A DNA stretch of 64,000 bases from Dreissena polymorpha (taxonomy: Eukaryota > Mollusca > Bivalvia > Myida > Dreissenidae). The DNA lies in assembly GCF_020536995.1 (NCBI RefSeq), contig NC_068362.1:96159085-96223084 (forward strand), read 5' to 3'. Positions 38,001-47,092 of this stretch are shown here, one piece after another (position 1 is the first letter of the stretch; the number at the start of each line of letters is the position of its first letter). The notes beneath the pieces were generated by a model. The model was not told the DNA's origin. It was given only the letters and a program-made list of their open reading frames with translations, and did no database searches. Both the position numbers and the translations under genes were made by a program.

Positions 38001-39709
38001 CATGTACGGGAAAGTTGTTATGCATTTCTTTTTAGCTCACCTGTCATGAAGTGACATGGTGAGCTTATGTGACGGTGTGATGTCCGGCGTCCTTATGTGT
38101 GTGCGTGCGTGTGTGCGTGTGTCCGTCAACAATTTGTTTGTGTAGACAGTAGAGGTCACAGTTTTCATCCAATCTTTATGAAATTTGGTCAGAATGTTTA
38201 TCTTGATGAAATCTGGGTTTGGAATGTATTTGGGTCATCTGCGGTCAAAAACTAGGTCACTAGGTCAAAAACTAGGTCAAATAATAGAAAAACCCTGTGT
38301 AGACATTAGAGGTCGCAGTTTTCATCCAATCTTTATGAAATTTTGTCAGAATGTTTATCTTGATGAAATCTGGGTTGGGATTGTATTTGGGTCATCTGGG
38401 GTCAAAAACTAAGTCACTAGGTCAAATAATAGAAAAACCTTGTGTAGACAGTAGAGGTCACAGTTTTCATCCAATCTTTATGAAATTTGGTCAAAATGTT
38501 TATCTTGATAAAATCTGGGCTGGGATTGTATTTGGGTCATCTGGGGTCAAAAACTAGATCACTAGGTCAAAAACTAGGTCAAATAATAGAAAAACCCTGT
38601 GTAGACATTAGAGGTCGCAGTTTTCATCCAATTGTTATGAAATTTGGTCAGAATGTTTATCTTGATGAAATCTGGGTTGGGATTGTATTTGGGTCATCTG
38701 AGGTCAAAAACTAGGTCACTAGGTCAAATAATAGAAAAACCGTCAATAATTTTTTGTGTAGACAGTAGAGGTCACAGTTTTCATCCAATCTTTATGAAAT
38801 TTGGTCAGAATGTTTATCTTGATGAAATCTGGGTTGGGATTGTATTTGGGTCATCTGGGGTCAAAAACTAGGTCATAAGGTCAGATAATAGAAAAACCTT
38901 GTGTAGACAATAAAGGTCACAGTTTTGAAATTAGAATGATGGGAATTTTATTAATAAAGTTTACTTACTTTGTTTCAATCACAATATGTTTTTTATTTTG
39001 GATGAAATGATATATTAAAACTAGAATAAAATTGTAAATTAAATATAAATATGATGACCTCTTTGACTTATTTTAGCTCGGCTGATTTCGGAGAAAACCC
39101 GTTTGCAGTCCGGGTCATGCTAAAACCTTAACATAGGCTCTAAAATCAAATTGCTTCCACATACAACTTTGAAACTTCATATGCGGTGCTTTTGTTACTT
39201 CATGGATTGACAATATTATTGTTGACTTGATGGCCAAATATGACCGTAATATAACAATTTAAGAATGGTTAACGAATGTGAGTCTTTATCAGACTATACT
39301 GTGAGCAACGTTTTACGATACACAATTCAAGTAAAAACAGGACCGTGATTACTTTATGTTTTACATTTAGTTGAGTGTTTCTCCCGTATAAAACAGAAGC
39401 TTAACATAAAACACCAGAGGCATAAGCTTTAGGACTTTCAGTCGATTTCTTCTTTTTCCAAGCCACAATTGCAGAACAAATAGTTTGTTCACTTGTATAC
39501 AGAGTCTATTAAAATTAAAAAAGACAAGTCTTTGTCAACCCAGTAAGGAGGAGAGGTCAGTTTTGACCCACTAAAGTGTTTCGAAAACAACACAACTTAA
39601 AACACGATTGATGCTTAAATTGAGTTGCATGCTTGATGATCAGTGTCATTTGTGTTTCAGTGTTTGGGTGATCTGGCGTTACCCACGGCGCGAGCTGGTC
39701 AGTGTTTAA
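18728..39709 (+). CDS. BNIP3: BNIP3/NIX mitophagy receptor, complete six-exon gene
   Basis: Exons 18728-18770, 21526-21694, 30126-30186, 31502-31572, 37848-38003 and 39661-39709 join in phase to 182 residues (human BNIP3 has 194). BNIP3 and NIX are tail-anchored outer-mitochondrial-membrane receptors that recruit LC3/GABARAP for mitophagy and influence cell death. Visible landmarks are the LIR S16-W17-V18-D19-L20 (human SWVEL), the conserved block IEKLLTDAQRES, the block D100-WIWDWSS, and a C-terminal helix from about L146 to W172. The helix keeps H153, G160 and G164, at the same spacing as human H173, G180 and G184 that drive dimerisation. The C-terminus ends IVWVIWRYPRRELVSV, unlike the short vertebrate tail. 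The last junction is less certain than the others. Confidence 0.92.
18861..19440. mobile_element. PIF/Harbinger-like MITE, 580 bp
   Basis: The ends GGCCTAAAAAAACATGTGTG and its counterpart ATATGTTTTTTTTTAGGCC are inverted, continuing into GTTTCAGGTTAC / GTAACCTGAAAC. A TTA duplication (18858-18860, 19441-19443) fits the 3-bp TWA preference of Harbingers. There is no transposase. It lies in BNIP3 intron 1. Confidence 0.75.
19635..19890. mobile_element. Truncated CAGGG-family element
   Basis: Starts CAGGGCCCTCTCTGG. It includes TTTACTTACTCTCTCATTAC and a nearby TACATTTGTACATG, the reverse complement of the right half of the element at 36139-36497. The far end is missing. Confidence 0.5.
19890..20245 (+). 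repeat. Repeat shared by BNIP3 intron 1 and NOP56 intron 1
   Basis: Matches 48944-49310 over most of its length: GAGCCTTTGATAATTT, CATATGCACCC, CACCTGAATGGCA, GTTATCCTTTGCATGCA, and ATTGGTGTACTGC near the end. No coding frame is preserved between the two copies. Confidence 0.7.
20246..21525 (+). other. BNIP3 intron 1, remainder
   Basis: AT-rich sequence with an (AT)n microsatellite at 20479-20498. Nothing else recognised. Confidence 0.6.
21526..21694 (+). CDS. BNIP3: BNIP3 exon 2 (LIR motif)
   Basis: The acceptor TTTTTTGTAG precedes ESWVDLYYQASGQ. The exon then encodes IYTPLNIEKLLTDAQRES and ends at a GTATCT donor with two bases left over. It carries the LC3-interacting WVDL with the preceding serine that is phospho-regulated in vertebrates. 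Confidence 0.93.
21695..22990 (+). other. BNIP3 intron 2, first part
   Basis: AT-rich intron without recognised repeats or RNA genes. TTGATTTTGCTTTACTTTC occurs twice near 21730-21790. Confidence 0.5.
22992..23025 (+). repeat. (GAT)n microsatellite
   Basis: About eleven perfect GAT triplets. The apparent methionine or isoleucine runs in overlapping frames come from this repeat. Confidence 0.9.
23058..23434. mobile_element. CAGNG-type TIR element, 377 bp
   Basis: The ends are CAGCGTTTTTTTGG and GGAAAAAAAACCCTG. TGATA flanks both sides (23053-23057, 23435-23439). The subterminal halves carry multiple TTCCCAA motifs. There is no ORF of its own. Confidence 0.75.
23490..23870 (+). repeat. Two tandem tRNA-like (SINE-like) units
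   Basis: Copies about 245 bp apart share GCTAGCTTT(T)ATAGCGA, CAGTAGAGTGTCT and GATTTTTCTGGCTGGGTTAC. TGGTTTCGATCCC in the first and GGGTTCAATC in the second are B-box-like. They are too diverged to be working tRNAs. Confidence 0.55.
24702..24885. mobile_element. TTAACCC MITE, copy 1
   Basis: Runs from TTAACCCTTTGTATGCTGGG to CCAGCACTGGAAGTGTTAA and contains GTTTGGATCCAGATGAGACG. Related copies are at 44629-44843 and 59578-59788, with a truncated one at 62318. Confidence 0.7.
25425..26290 (+). repeat. 36-bp minisatellite split by a transposon
   Basis: The unit is ACACCAAAATACCATGACAG plus AGTCTGGTTAAGTT. About two units lie left of the insertion at 25496-25957 and about nine to its right. 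Because 36 is divisible by three, a 126-codon open frame with a 12-residue repeat appears on the minus strand. I regard it as an artefact. Confidence 0.85.
25496..25957. mobile_element. CAGNG-type TIR element, 462 bp
   Basis: The ends CAGTGCTCCAGCTAGG and CCTAGCTGGAGCACTG are exact inverted repeats. The flanks TATAG and CATAG are a near-match 5-bp duplication. Subterminal arrays of CGCCCTGCCCTCCC (left) and AAAGTGCCCTTTT (right) fill most of it. Confidence 0.78.
26300..27640 (+). other. BNIP3 intron 2, middle part
   Basis: AT-rich intron; no repeat, RNA gene or exon recognised. Confidence 0.5.
27641..27880 (+). repeat. Tandem duplication, 120-bp unit
   Basis: Two copies begin TTAAGAGTAAGACACATTAT at 27641 and 27761 and end with ATGAACACCAATTTATA. 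There are small indels between them. Confidence 0.85.
28727..28925. repeat. CCCTTTCCCACT repeat, copy 1
   Basis: Contains TTAACCCTTTCCCACT, AAAACCAGAACAGCCT, TTTGCTGCTCATCAGTATAT and AATGAAGCCTTTA. Related copies are at 58344-58515 and, partly, 55262-55410. It is a short interspersed family of unknown type. Confidence 0.65.
28998..29730 (+). repeat. Recent tandem duplication, 365-bp unit
   Basis: The segment starting CTGTTAAATAATTG at 29005 repeats at 29370, differing at only a few bases over the whole unit. It lies in BNIP3 intron 2. No coding frame. Confidence 0.92.
30126..30186 (+). CDS. BNIP3: BNIP3 exon 3 (serine-rich linker)
   Basis: Encodes SPKCPRSPVLSLSNSSNTS. The acceptor CGTTTCAG and donor GTGAGT are strong, and the phases fit exons 2 and 4. 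The linker itself is poorly conserved, so the call rests on phase and position. Confidence 0.8.
30310..30450 (+). repeat. Short duplicated GGACATAGCCCCC repeat
   Basis: Two or three diverged units with GTAGGACATA(A)GCCCCC and GGACA(A/T)TTGCCCCC. In BNIP3 intron 3; 30451-31236 shows nothing else. Confidence 0.55.
31237..31455. mobile_element. Foldback MITE with GGGCATAATGC ends, diverged copy
   Basis: Starts TGGGAAAACTGGCTTAATGC and ends with its inverse GCATTAAGCCCGGTTTTCCCA. The inner CTGATTAGCCTGTG blocks match 12604-12860. It lies close upstream of BNIP3 exon 4. Confidence 0.7.
31502..31572 (+). CDS. BNIP3: BNIP3 exon 4 (DWIWDWSS block)
   Basis: Encodes DVREEPGTDWIWDWSSGPER followed by NPLG. 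The human counterpart is SDWIWDWSSRPENIPP. The acceptor is CCCATTTCAG and the donor GTAAGA. Confidence 0.94.
31802..33387. mobile_element. AGCTCACCTG element with internal tandem array, copy 1
   Basis: Starts TTTTAGCTCACCTGAGCAC and ends CTCAGGTGAGTGACTTTGGG then CAGGCCCTCTTG. The interior is about nine units of ~160-175 bp built on AACACTCTAGAGGCCACATT, ATCTTCATGAAACTTGGTCA and AAAAACATGGC. Long minus-strand frames here are repeat artefacts. It is reminiscent of bivalve elements with central tandem repeats (pearl/Helitron-like), but I see no diagnostic Helitron ends. Confidence 0.75.
33405..34991. mobile_element. PIF/Harbinger-like non-autonomous element, 1.59 kb
   Basis: The ends are GGCCACGACTTTTATATTT and its inverse finishing AAAAGTCGTGGCC. 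TCA flanks both sides (33402-33404, 34992-34994). Subterminal TTGGTTTACAAAA / TTTTGTAAACCAA extends the TIR. The interior lacks a transposase. It carries TGATGACGTCA near 34280 and an inverted CTCCGCCTCC / GGCGGAG pair near 34090-34130. It lies 17 bp after the end of the preceding element. Confidence 0.78.
34995..36138 (+). other. BNIP3 intron 4 segment
   Basis: AT-rich. The only recognisable item is a short fragment at about 35500-35535 (TAGGGGAC ... TTGCTTGGCAATAGTCTTGTT). It matches the tail of the elements at 53888 and 58821. Confidence 0.55.
36139..36497. mobile_element. CAGNG-type TIR element, 359 bp
   Basis: The ends CAGGGCCCTCA and TGAGGGCGCTG are inverted repeats with one mismatch. 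CAATT flanks both sides. Subterminal TTCCCC / CCCCC motifs occur at both ends. A partial relative lies at 19635. Confidence 0.78.
36498..37847 (+). other. BNIP3 intron 4, last part
   Basis: AT-rich intron up to the exon 5 acceptor (GTTTTTCCAG). Nothing recognised. Confidence 0.5.
37848..38003 (+). CDS. BNIP3: BNIP3 exon 5 (membrane helix)
   Basis: Encodes DHSVKFRRPRQDYKSLRNSK and then the start of the tail anchor, SLPTLLITHACTLVIGAVFG. The donor at 38004 (GTACGG) was chosen because it is in phase with the exon at 39661. Without splicing the frame would run on into a repeat and stop at 38047-38049. Confidence 0.85.
38029..38935. mobile_element. AGCTCACCTG element with tandem array, copy 2 (3' truncated)
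   Basis: Starts TTTTTAGCTCACCTGTCATG 26 bp after the BNIP3 exon 5 donor. It contains about five units of ~135-157 bp (GAGGTCACAGTTTTCATCCA, TCTTGATGAAATCTGGG, CAAAAACTAGGTCA). It stops abruptly without the usual CCTCTTG end. Repeated short frames here are artefacts. Confidence 0.75.
39073..39140. repeat. Fragment of an AGCTCGGCTG repeat
   Basis: TTTTAGCTCGGCTGATTTCG followed by GAGAAAACCCG. It matches, in reverse, the extra segment in the right arm of the repeat at 1-2463 (about 1945-2020). Confidence 0.5.
39661..39709 (+). CDS. BNIP3: BNIP3 exon 6 (C-terminal tail, stop)
   Basis: The acceptor TTTGTGTTTCAG is strong. With two bases carried from exon 5 the reading is IVWVIWRYPRRELVSV and TAA at 39707-39709. 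It extends the hydrophobic helix and ends in a basic, lumen-side tail. It is supported by phase and hydrophobic continuity, not by recognised homology. Confidence 0.65.
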
Positions 39710-42700
39710 CAACCGGATGGTCTGTAAACATGGATGTATAACACACCAGTGTCGGGATGGTTATTTCAGAGCGAGCAATGTAGGATCATACTTGCATACC
39801 CGGCTTGTAAAGAACAGCATTCTCTTTTTACAATACAAGACAGGTTGAGTCTGTTTTGCTTGTCTTTTACTACAACATACTTCTATGTGTTTTATGTCTG
39901 GTAATTTTTCAGTTATAATATTGTAATTAATTTCCTAGCTCTGATATTTCCTGTTAAAAGTGTCTGAATACACCAATTGTTTTTTCTTGCTGACAAAACA
40001 GCCAATATGTTTATTGCTTGTTTTAAACGTACATGTTTATTTAGACATTTTTGAGATGGGATGAAATTACAAGAATGACATTTGTTCAACTTCAATTAGT
40101 CCTAAATTTCATTTTTCCTCTCTTTTTACACGAGTAGGGACATGGCAGAATTTGGGTATAAAGTTTTCTTATCAGAAAAGGTCAACCTAGTATATTTAAA
40201 GTCCTAGCAATTAAAAAAAATCAAACAATTTCTAGTCAGAATTTACAGCTTTAGGTATAATTAGCCATTAACAATGTAGTGACTAATTTGTTTTTATTTC
40301 AACTGCAAATTAAAATGAATATCTTTGTAAAATTGCTATGGGCTTTGTATGAAACACTGTCTCTTTCTCATGTTCACTTACATGTTGGTCTTTATTCTGC
40401 AAGTACAAGTGATATGCTTTCAATAATGCTCTCTTCCTTACAGTAAACTTGAATAAATCAATGAAATTTATGGTTTTAAACATTTCAAAAGCATCTCAAG
40501 GCATGAGTTGATTAATCAACTTATGGATGGTGTATAACTTTTTAATCCAAGGATTTTATTAAAAAGTTTAATTAAAAAAAAAACATTATGGAGGGTAAGT
40601 GGATGTTCTAAAAAAGCATTGTTACAGAATATTCAGTGGAATTTACAATATACTATAAAGTGTCTTCATAAGTGATGTTTGTTTATAGTTAATTGAAGAG
40701 TTTAAAACACACATTTTATGTTTTGACTCTTAGAACTTGTTAAGAATTTAAGAATGGATATGTTCAGAACCACCATAGAAATTGGTAATAATTCCTGCCA
40801 GTGTTTTACTAACCTAGGGTCGTGCTTTAACAAGACCCTCATGTTTTTTCTCAATTAATTTCTCTGCTTCGTTATATGTGTAACTGTACATGCAGTTGTT
40901 ATGAATGCAAATGTTCTACTGCTGTTATTCTATTTGTATGTTACTTAGTACATGTTTACAATATTGTTTATTATGTAAATGTAATTATATTTTAAAACTC
41001 CCAAACCATGGGACTTTTGAACATAATGTTGGAGAAAACTTATTGAGAACTTCACACATTTTGAACGGAAAGTCAAAATTATTGTGCATATAAATCATGG
41101 TATGTTTAGAAGATTCTGTACATTATTGGGCATATGAATCATGGTATGTTTGGAATAACACTTATCTACATGTACTCATAATGTGCCGGTGTTTACATAT
41201 GAGTTTGTGACCAATTGAAAGTCATTCCTATGTAAAAGATTTCTAGGTTTATTAAACAGTATACATGGATAATAATAAGAGTGGATGAAGGACAATCCCT
41301 TGATAAACAACTACCTAACCCCCTTTTTTAGATTTAAGTAGTTTATTTCAGATTATGTATAAGTAAGATTCATAAATTTCTACAAAAAAGGAAGAAAGAC
41401 TTAAAAATACCTGTATGTTTGGTGCCTATTTTGAGATTGTTTATGTCTGCTTATACGATTGCGCGCCACACATGTGGTTTTGAAGTTTTACATTTCTCAT
41501 TACTGTCAGTATTGTTTGTGTAATTTGTTGAGTGCAATAACACTGTACTTGGTTGTATATCGTTTACTTTGTTCTTGCATTTAACATAATAATTTTGCAT
41601 ATACAGTTCATATTATTGTTGTATTGTATTGTGACTATCACTGCATCTTTTTAAAAGTATGTTAAAGGCTCTGTTATAGAGTGATTATGAAAAGTTACTA
41701 ATGACATTTTTCATGTAACAGTGAACCTAAGGGCTGATGTTTTATTCATTTGTATTTTTCTGTATCGTGTTTTCTGTTTCATTAATCTTTGCGCAAAATT
41801 AAAGGGTAAGAAGCAAACATCTTAACAACTTTGTTATGGTTAGATGTACACTGTTCACAAAATGACATGCTTTGATGTTTTAATGTGTATGACAGTTGTT
41901 ATTGGAATTTGATTGACAGCAGACTTAAGACCTTACAACAGAAGCATTTATTTCTTTGTGCACACAGATGTTTAAGCAGAAATGGTAGGCCCTACAGGAT
42001 ATGTAGGAATTTCTTTTAGGATTGCATAATAGTTGATAAATTTGTAGAACTAACAGTAAAAACAAAAACAAAAATGTGTGATGTCACTCTTGTTTAGTAG
42101 CTTTTAAAAGTAGATTTTTTTTCAGTACTAAGCATGTTTTGTGAACATCAAATGCAAAAGAATATTTTACTAGATATCGTGTTATAATTCAAATTTTGTA
42201 TTCAGTTATGTATTGTTTTGAAATCCTTTGCTGTAATTAAGTGCTTTAATTTATTAGCTTACACCTCATTCTCTAGGGCCAGGCAGTTGGGTCAGTCATG
42301 GTTTGTCATCTGAAAGTGGCTTGTTTTACAGCTTTTCATTTGTTATGTCCTGTTTTTGTCTGTACTATCAGAGTGCCATGCTGGCTTCTTGGTATTTAAA
42401 TGTGCTTGTATTTTTTTTGCAATGTATATAATAGTGGGTTCTGCAATTGTATCTGTATTTCAAACACCACTGCATATTGATAGGCCAAATCAGTAATTTT
42501 TTAACACGGCAAAGTAAAAAAAAAACATGGTGAAATAAGCTTTACTGAGTATTTTATTTGAAGTATAAGTTATTTTAAATTTAGAAAAAAATATTTGTAT
42601 CCTTATACCATGTGCTTTTATTTCTTTTATTTAAAATATTTGTTATTTAAAAAATGTGAAAAAAATATTTGTATCATCGTATCACGTGCTTTTATTATTT

Positions 42701-43426
42701 GGCCAATTTTCAGTTAGTGCTTTTTATTTTTGTAATGTAGTGTACTCCCCACCTTATTGTTGTATGCTTCATAAATTGTGTAATTCTCATTCTCTACAAT
42801 ATAAAAATGATTATATACATAACATTAGTTAAGAACAGGGATCTGGCTTTCTTGCCATATCTTTTTGTCAAATTGACACATACTTTAAGTTAACTGCATA
42901 ACATTCCTATGCAAATTCTTACAAGGTTTATTTCCATAAAAACGTAGAAACAAGAGATGTCAGGTCCCTTTTCTTATTCGCATATTTCTTGTTGTGTAGT
43001 TTATCGTAACAATGTACCTTATAACGTGTACTAGTTTTTCAGCTACAGTAGCAATATATATAGTTATGTATATTGACAATGCAAACACTATTTCATAACA
43101 TTGCAAGTTCTTAATCTCTTCATTCTCAGTTTATGTTGAACTGATTCATTTGATAACATTGTGATACATACATTTGTATGGATAGTTGTGACAAATCAGT
43201 GAAGAACACATATTTTTATATCACAAAACGGTCCAAATAGTAGAAATTGTATGAATGATGTTCATGTACATGTATGCATGCCTTCAGGTAACAATACATA
43301 TTGAGAACTTGGTCTGCAGCTGAGTTTTTGTTTTTTCTATAGAAGTGAAATTTGAAATTTCCCTCCTTGATACAAGTGCATAGGACAGAAATTAACTAAT
43401 ATTAGTTAGTTTAAACCTATTTGTTT
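39710..43426 (+). other. BNIP3 3' UTR and downstream DNA
   Basis: Unusually repeat-free AT-rich sequence after the BNIP3 stop. The first AATAAA is at 40452, about 740 bp past the stop. Its freedom from transposons suggests part of it is a long 3' UTR, but no cleavage site can be fixed. No further exon seen. Confidence 0.4.
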
Positions 43427-43606
43427 TAGCTCGATTGCATCGAAAGCCTGTGGCTTATATAAACGCTATCGAGGCCGTTTCCTGGCCCTAGAATCAGTAC
43501 TTGGTGTCTTTGGGAGAGATCTAAAGAACGCTCCCGTGGTGGGGATCGACCTCATGACCTCCCGGTCGCTAGGCGGACACCATATCCATTACACCACGGC
43601 GACCTT
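43427..43606 (-). mobile_element. tRNA-derived SINE
   Basis: Read on the minus strand it begins GGTCGCCGTGGTGTAATGGA (A-box region) and has GGTCGATCCCCACC (B box). A non-tRNA body follows with CGTTTATATAAGCCACAGG, ending TCGATGCAATCGAGCTAAAA. The tRNA head is well kept, so it may be fairly young. Confidence 0.75.
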
Positions 43607-44628
43607 TTGACTATTATTTAATATACAACATAATGATAGCATCATGTCAGGTGGTTGCCAACACATACACGTTAAGGCAATTGTAAGGCAACACGTTTAT
43701 AATTCAACATTATCAAAATCGGCGTAAAATATCAACTTGAAATTTTGCACATTGTTGTGTGAGAAAATTATGGACATTAACGTTTTAATAGGTCATCTAT
43801 TGCACTTCTGGACCACGTGCGGGAATGGTCTCCTGATGCAATTGAAGTATGTAAAAATTATTAATTTTCTTTTTAACATTATATTATGATTGAAAACCCC
43901 ATAGTTGTTATTTGTAATATGTGATTTGAATTGTATGAGCAATAAGACTATTTCAGAATTGTCAGTCGTAAAATCAGCATATGTTGTTGGACACAAGCTG
44001 GCACCACAGGTGGAGCATGTGCACTACACAGGTTTCACATCACACATAACGAACGTTTGCTCTTCATTCAAAACTTTATCATTTACAATATTTTGTTGCC
44101 AGTTGCGTCAAAAGACGCGAACATCAATTTAACCCTTTGTAGCGCACGGGACATGGGATTGACCTGTTTCCGAGAATCGACCGTTATATCGGCTATCTAA
44201 GGATGTCATGTGTCCTCGATGAGATGAATGTGCCAATTTGTCATCAGAGCAATCAATAAAACGAGTTTGCAAATGATACGAAGCGAACAGGAATGGATAC
44301 TTTCTTTTGTGCATTTTCAAATGAGATTAATTGTGAAATTATTTACACTTTTAATAACTATTTTATATTGCGTCTCTTTAAATTGTGCCTTTACTGTATA
44401 GTGGTATTGCTCGTTTTTCATCGAAGCGTCGATCAATGCTTTAAACATTTTTATGAGATATTAAAATGCTTTTGAGTGGTTAATATTCCAAATGTTGACG
44501 AAATCCGTAGATAAATATCCAAAAAAATGCCAGTTATGCGTTAGAAGTGCATAGCAATTGTTTAATACATGTACACGTGCATATCAGTATGCACAAAACG
44601 CAAACACTGATATAGTATTATTACATTA
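43607..44628. other. Intergenic DNA
   Basis: Between BNIP3 and NOP56. No gene or repeat recognised. Confidence 0.5.
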
Positions 44629-44843
44629 TTAACTCTTTCAGTGCTGGAACCGAATTTTGAAGGCCTTTTCAAACAGTTTGGATCCAGATGAGACGCCACA
44701 AAACGTGGCGTCTCATCAGGATCCTAACTGTTTGCTATTCTGATAGTATTCTTTGAAAAAAAATTCGAAGAAAATGCTTATTCTAGAATTTCTACAGACG
44801 ACATTTTAGCAGACGACAAATTTCCCAGCATGCAAAGGGTTAA
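44629..44843. mobile_element. TTAACCC MITE, copy 2
   Basis: Reverse orientation to 24702. It runs from TTAACTCTTTCAGTGCTGGA to CAGCATGCAAAGGGTTAA. A strong internal hairpin, GATGAGACGCCAC / GTGGCGTCTCATC, sits near 44690-44720. Confidence 0.78.
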
Positions 44844-47089
44844 AAGATGCACAAGTCGTATAGAAAAGTGGTGTATCCTTGCATGTTTACTGCGCATCAC
44901 ACACATCGCGGCTATGAATCCTGACCAGTAGTTGCTGAAAAATAGTCCAGACTAAACAACAGCAAGACGTACACAACAGCGACAATAACCCCAACCCCTC
45001 CCGATATTTTGTCAGTTAGCATCCACGTGCGGATTAATTTTGTAATTGCATGTGCTTGTTTGTTTCATGACCTGTAAAGCCTGGAGAATAAATGTTAATT
45101 TTCATGAAGTTAGAGTCTTTATTTAAGACTTCTGGTTCTATTTTGGTTGAATCAGAATACATCTGAATATAGAATACCTTAATGTAGGTGCAGCATGATA
45201 AAAATGTAAGTTTAGCATTAATAAATTCACGTATGATGTTATGTCATCTAATACATTATTAATTTTATACAGTTTGCGATTCACATATAAGATTAACTTG
45301 CAATACAGACATTTATAGGCCGAAGCAATGGTTCAATTGTTACATTCATAAACAATGTTTGTCAGTTTTTCTTTCAGGTAAAGATTTTAAAAGCCTCAAT
45401 TAATTCATCTTATTTTACCTTTTACACGTACTCTAGATGACAATATACGCTCCGTGCCTTTTACCTTGAGTTGTGACCTCAGAGGAGTTGCTTTTTGCAT
45501 GTCCCATTAATTCCTTCTTAGTGTGCTTACAACTTCTGCCGGTTAAGCTCAGGACCATGTTTTGACCACGAAGTATGAGCCTTTCCTATGCGCAACACCG
45601 CTAAATGATGCCTGTTATTTCTGTGATTTTACTTCCAAATTTATCCACACTGATCAAAGTTACGCACACGACCATGTTTAACGGTTGGTATCGTATACCG
45701 TATTAAACAAACGGCAATTGTTTGCGACACGCATCGCTTACACTCAACTAAAAATAGCCAAATGAAAAAGTGATAAAAAAAACAGTGAATTTTGATAAGT
45801 TTCAATTTGTTGGCAAACGCAACAATGGCATCAACGTTTCAACGATTTCAAAATAGACTGCGGCATAAACCGAAACCGCGCTCTTTTCTCATTATTAACG
45901 ATAATTTCACAAACATTGTTACGATCTCTAAAAACAAATGGGATCCTATATAGTCCCCATCTTTTGTTCAAAACTATGCTACTAGTATATTTTCTTTTTG
46001 AGAAAGCTTTTAAGCTACTAGTATCTCAAATGTTGAAACATCATTTGTCGACATTTGAGCGAAAATGAGTTTTAAAATGATATTTGACGCAAACAGTGTT
46101 TGAAGTAGGGGTTTGCTCTTTGTCGTCATTAGCCTGCCGTAAACGTCAAAATCGCTATAACAAGCAATGAAACTAGCTGGGTCATGTGTTTTTTTTATTG
46201 GTAATAAGAATTAAATGCTTGAATACATTAACGTATACCAGGTTCATTATACATATATTTAATATTAACTGAGTTCGTTGTCTTATGTTCCGATGTGGTG
46301 TTTTATCACACTTCTTAAGAGGCGTTTTATGACTATTACGGTAATATAATATTGACATTTTTACTTATTTAATTTCGTGTAACAAATGGCCTCAACCTTC
46401 ACCTTCGACATGTTGACCTTAAAATGGATAGACTATTTCCTTTTTACACAAGTAACTATCAAACATTTTTTCAGGATCGTAGGAAAACGCGTTCTATAGA
46501 TATCGTGCTGAAACGAAATTATAAAGGCGTGTTGGTTTGATAGATGATCTACACACTTCAACAAGACAACTGATAATGAAGCGCATCATAGTCACAATTG
46601 CTCTGATCTGCTGAAGTGATGGACACCGAATCTGCTTCATCTGTTCTATCTGAGAAGGCACTGATGGCAGTAAAGGGACCCCAGATGATTGCCTCATATT
46701 CCAAAAGGAATTTCTAACAAGTTAGAAAGCATAGCTATTTGGTCGCCATTTTGACATTAGGGAACGTTTCTCTGGAAAATTGACCGCGCTTTGTTTGCTT
46801 TCTTGGTTAATATAATACTTGTTTTTATGTAATGGCTCCAGTTCAGGGATTTTTGGAACTTTTCGCCGTTTGTTTGTGTACTACTTTGAATGTTGCATGG
46901 CAGTCTTATATGATTTCATAAAAAGCAGGTATATTATGTATATAATGATTGAAATCATCATTAAAAGAAAACGCACACATAATAGACGAGTCTGTTTTTA
47001 TATTATCATATACTCATCTGTGTTTTTTCGCACCACAGTCTCAACGACAACCGTACACCAATTTAGTGGAATTTAACCACGAAAACAAC
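44844..47089 (+). other. NOP56 upstream region and 5' UTR
   Basis: No repeats recognised. GCCATTTTG, a YY1-like motif common near starts of ribosome-biogenesis genes, lies at 46747-46755. The transcription start is probably between there and 47090, but this is inference. A small open frame at 46619-46717 is reported separately. Confidence 0.35.
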
Positions 47090-47092
47090 ATG
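47090..47092 (+). CDS. NOP56: NOP56 exon 1: the start codon only
   Basis: AACAACATG is followed directly by a GTAGGC donor. Exon 2 is in phase 0 and lacks a good start. Human NOP56 also has its first intron right after coding base 3. The 5' UTR boundary is not resolved. Confidence 0.65.

Noticed and set aside
38185-38871. Four similar plus-strand frames of 68-75 codons
   Set aside because: They are successive units of one tandem array in BNIP3 intron 5, not a gene family.
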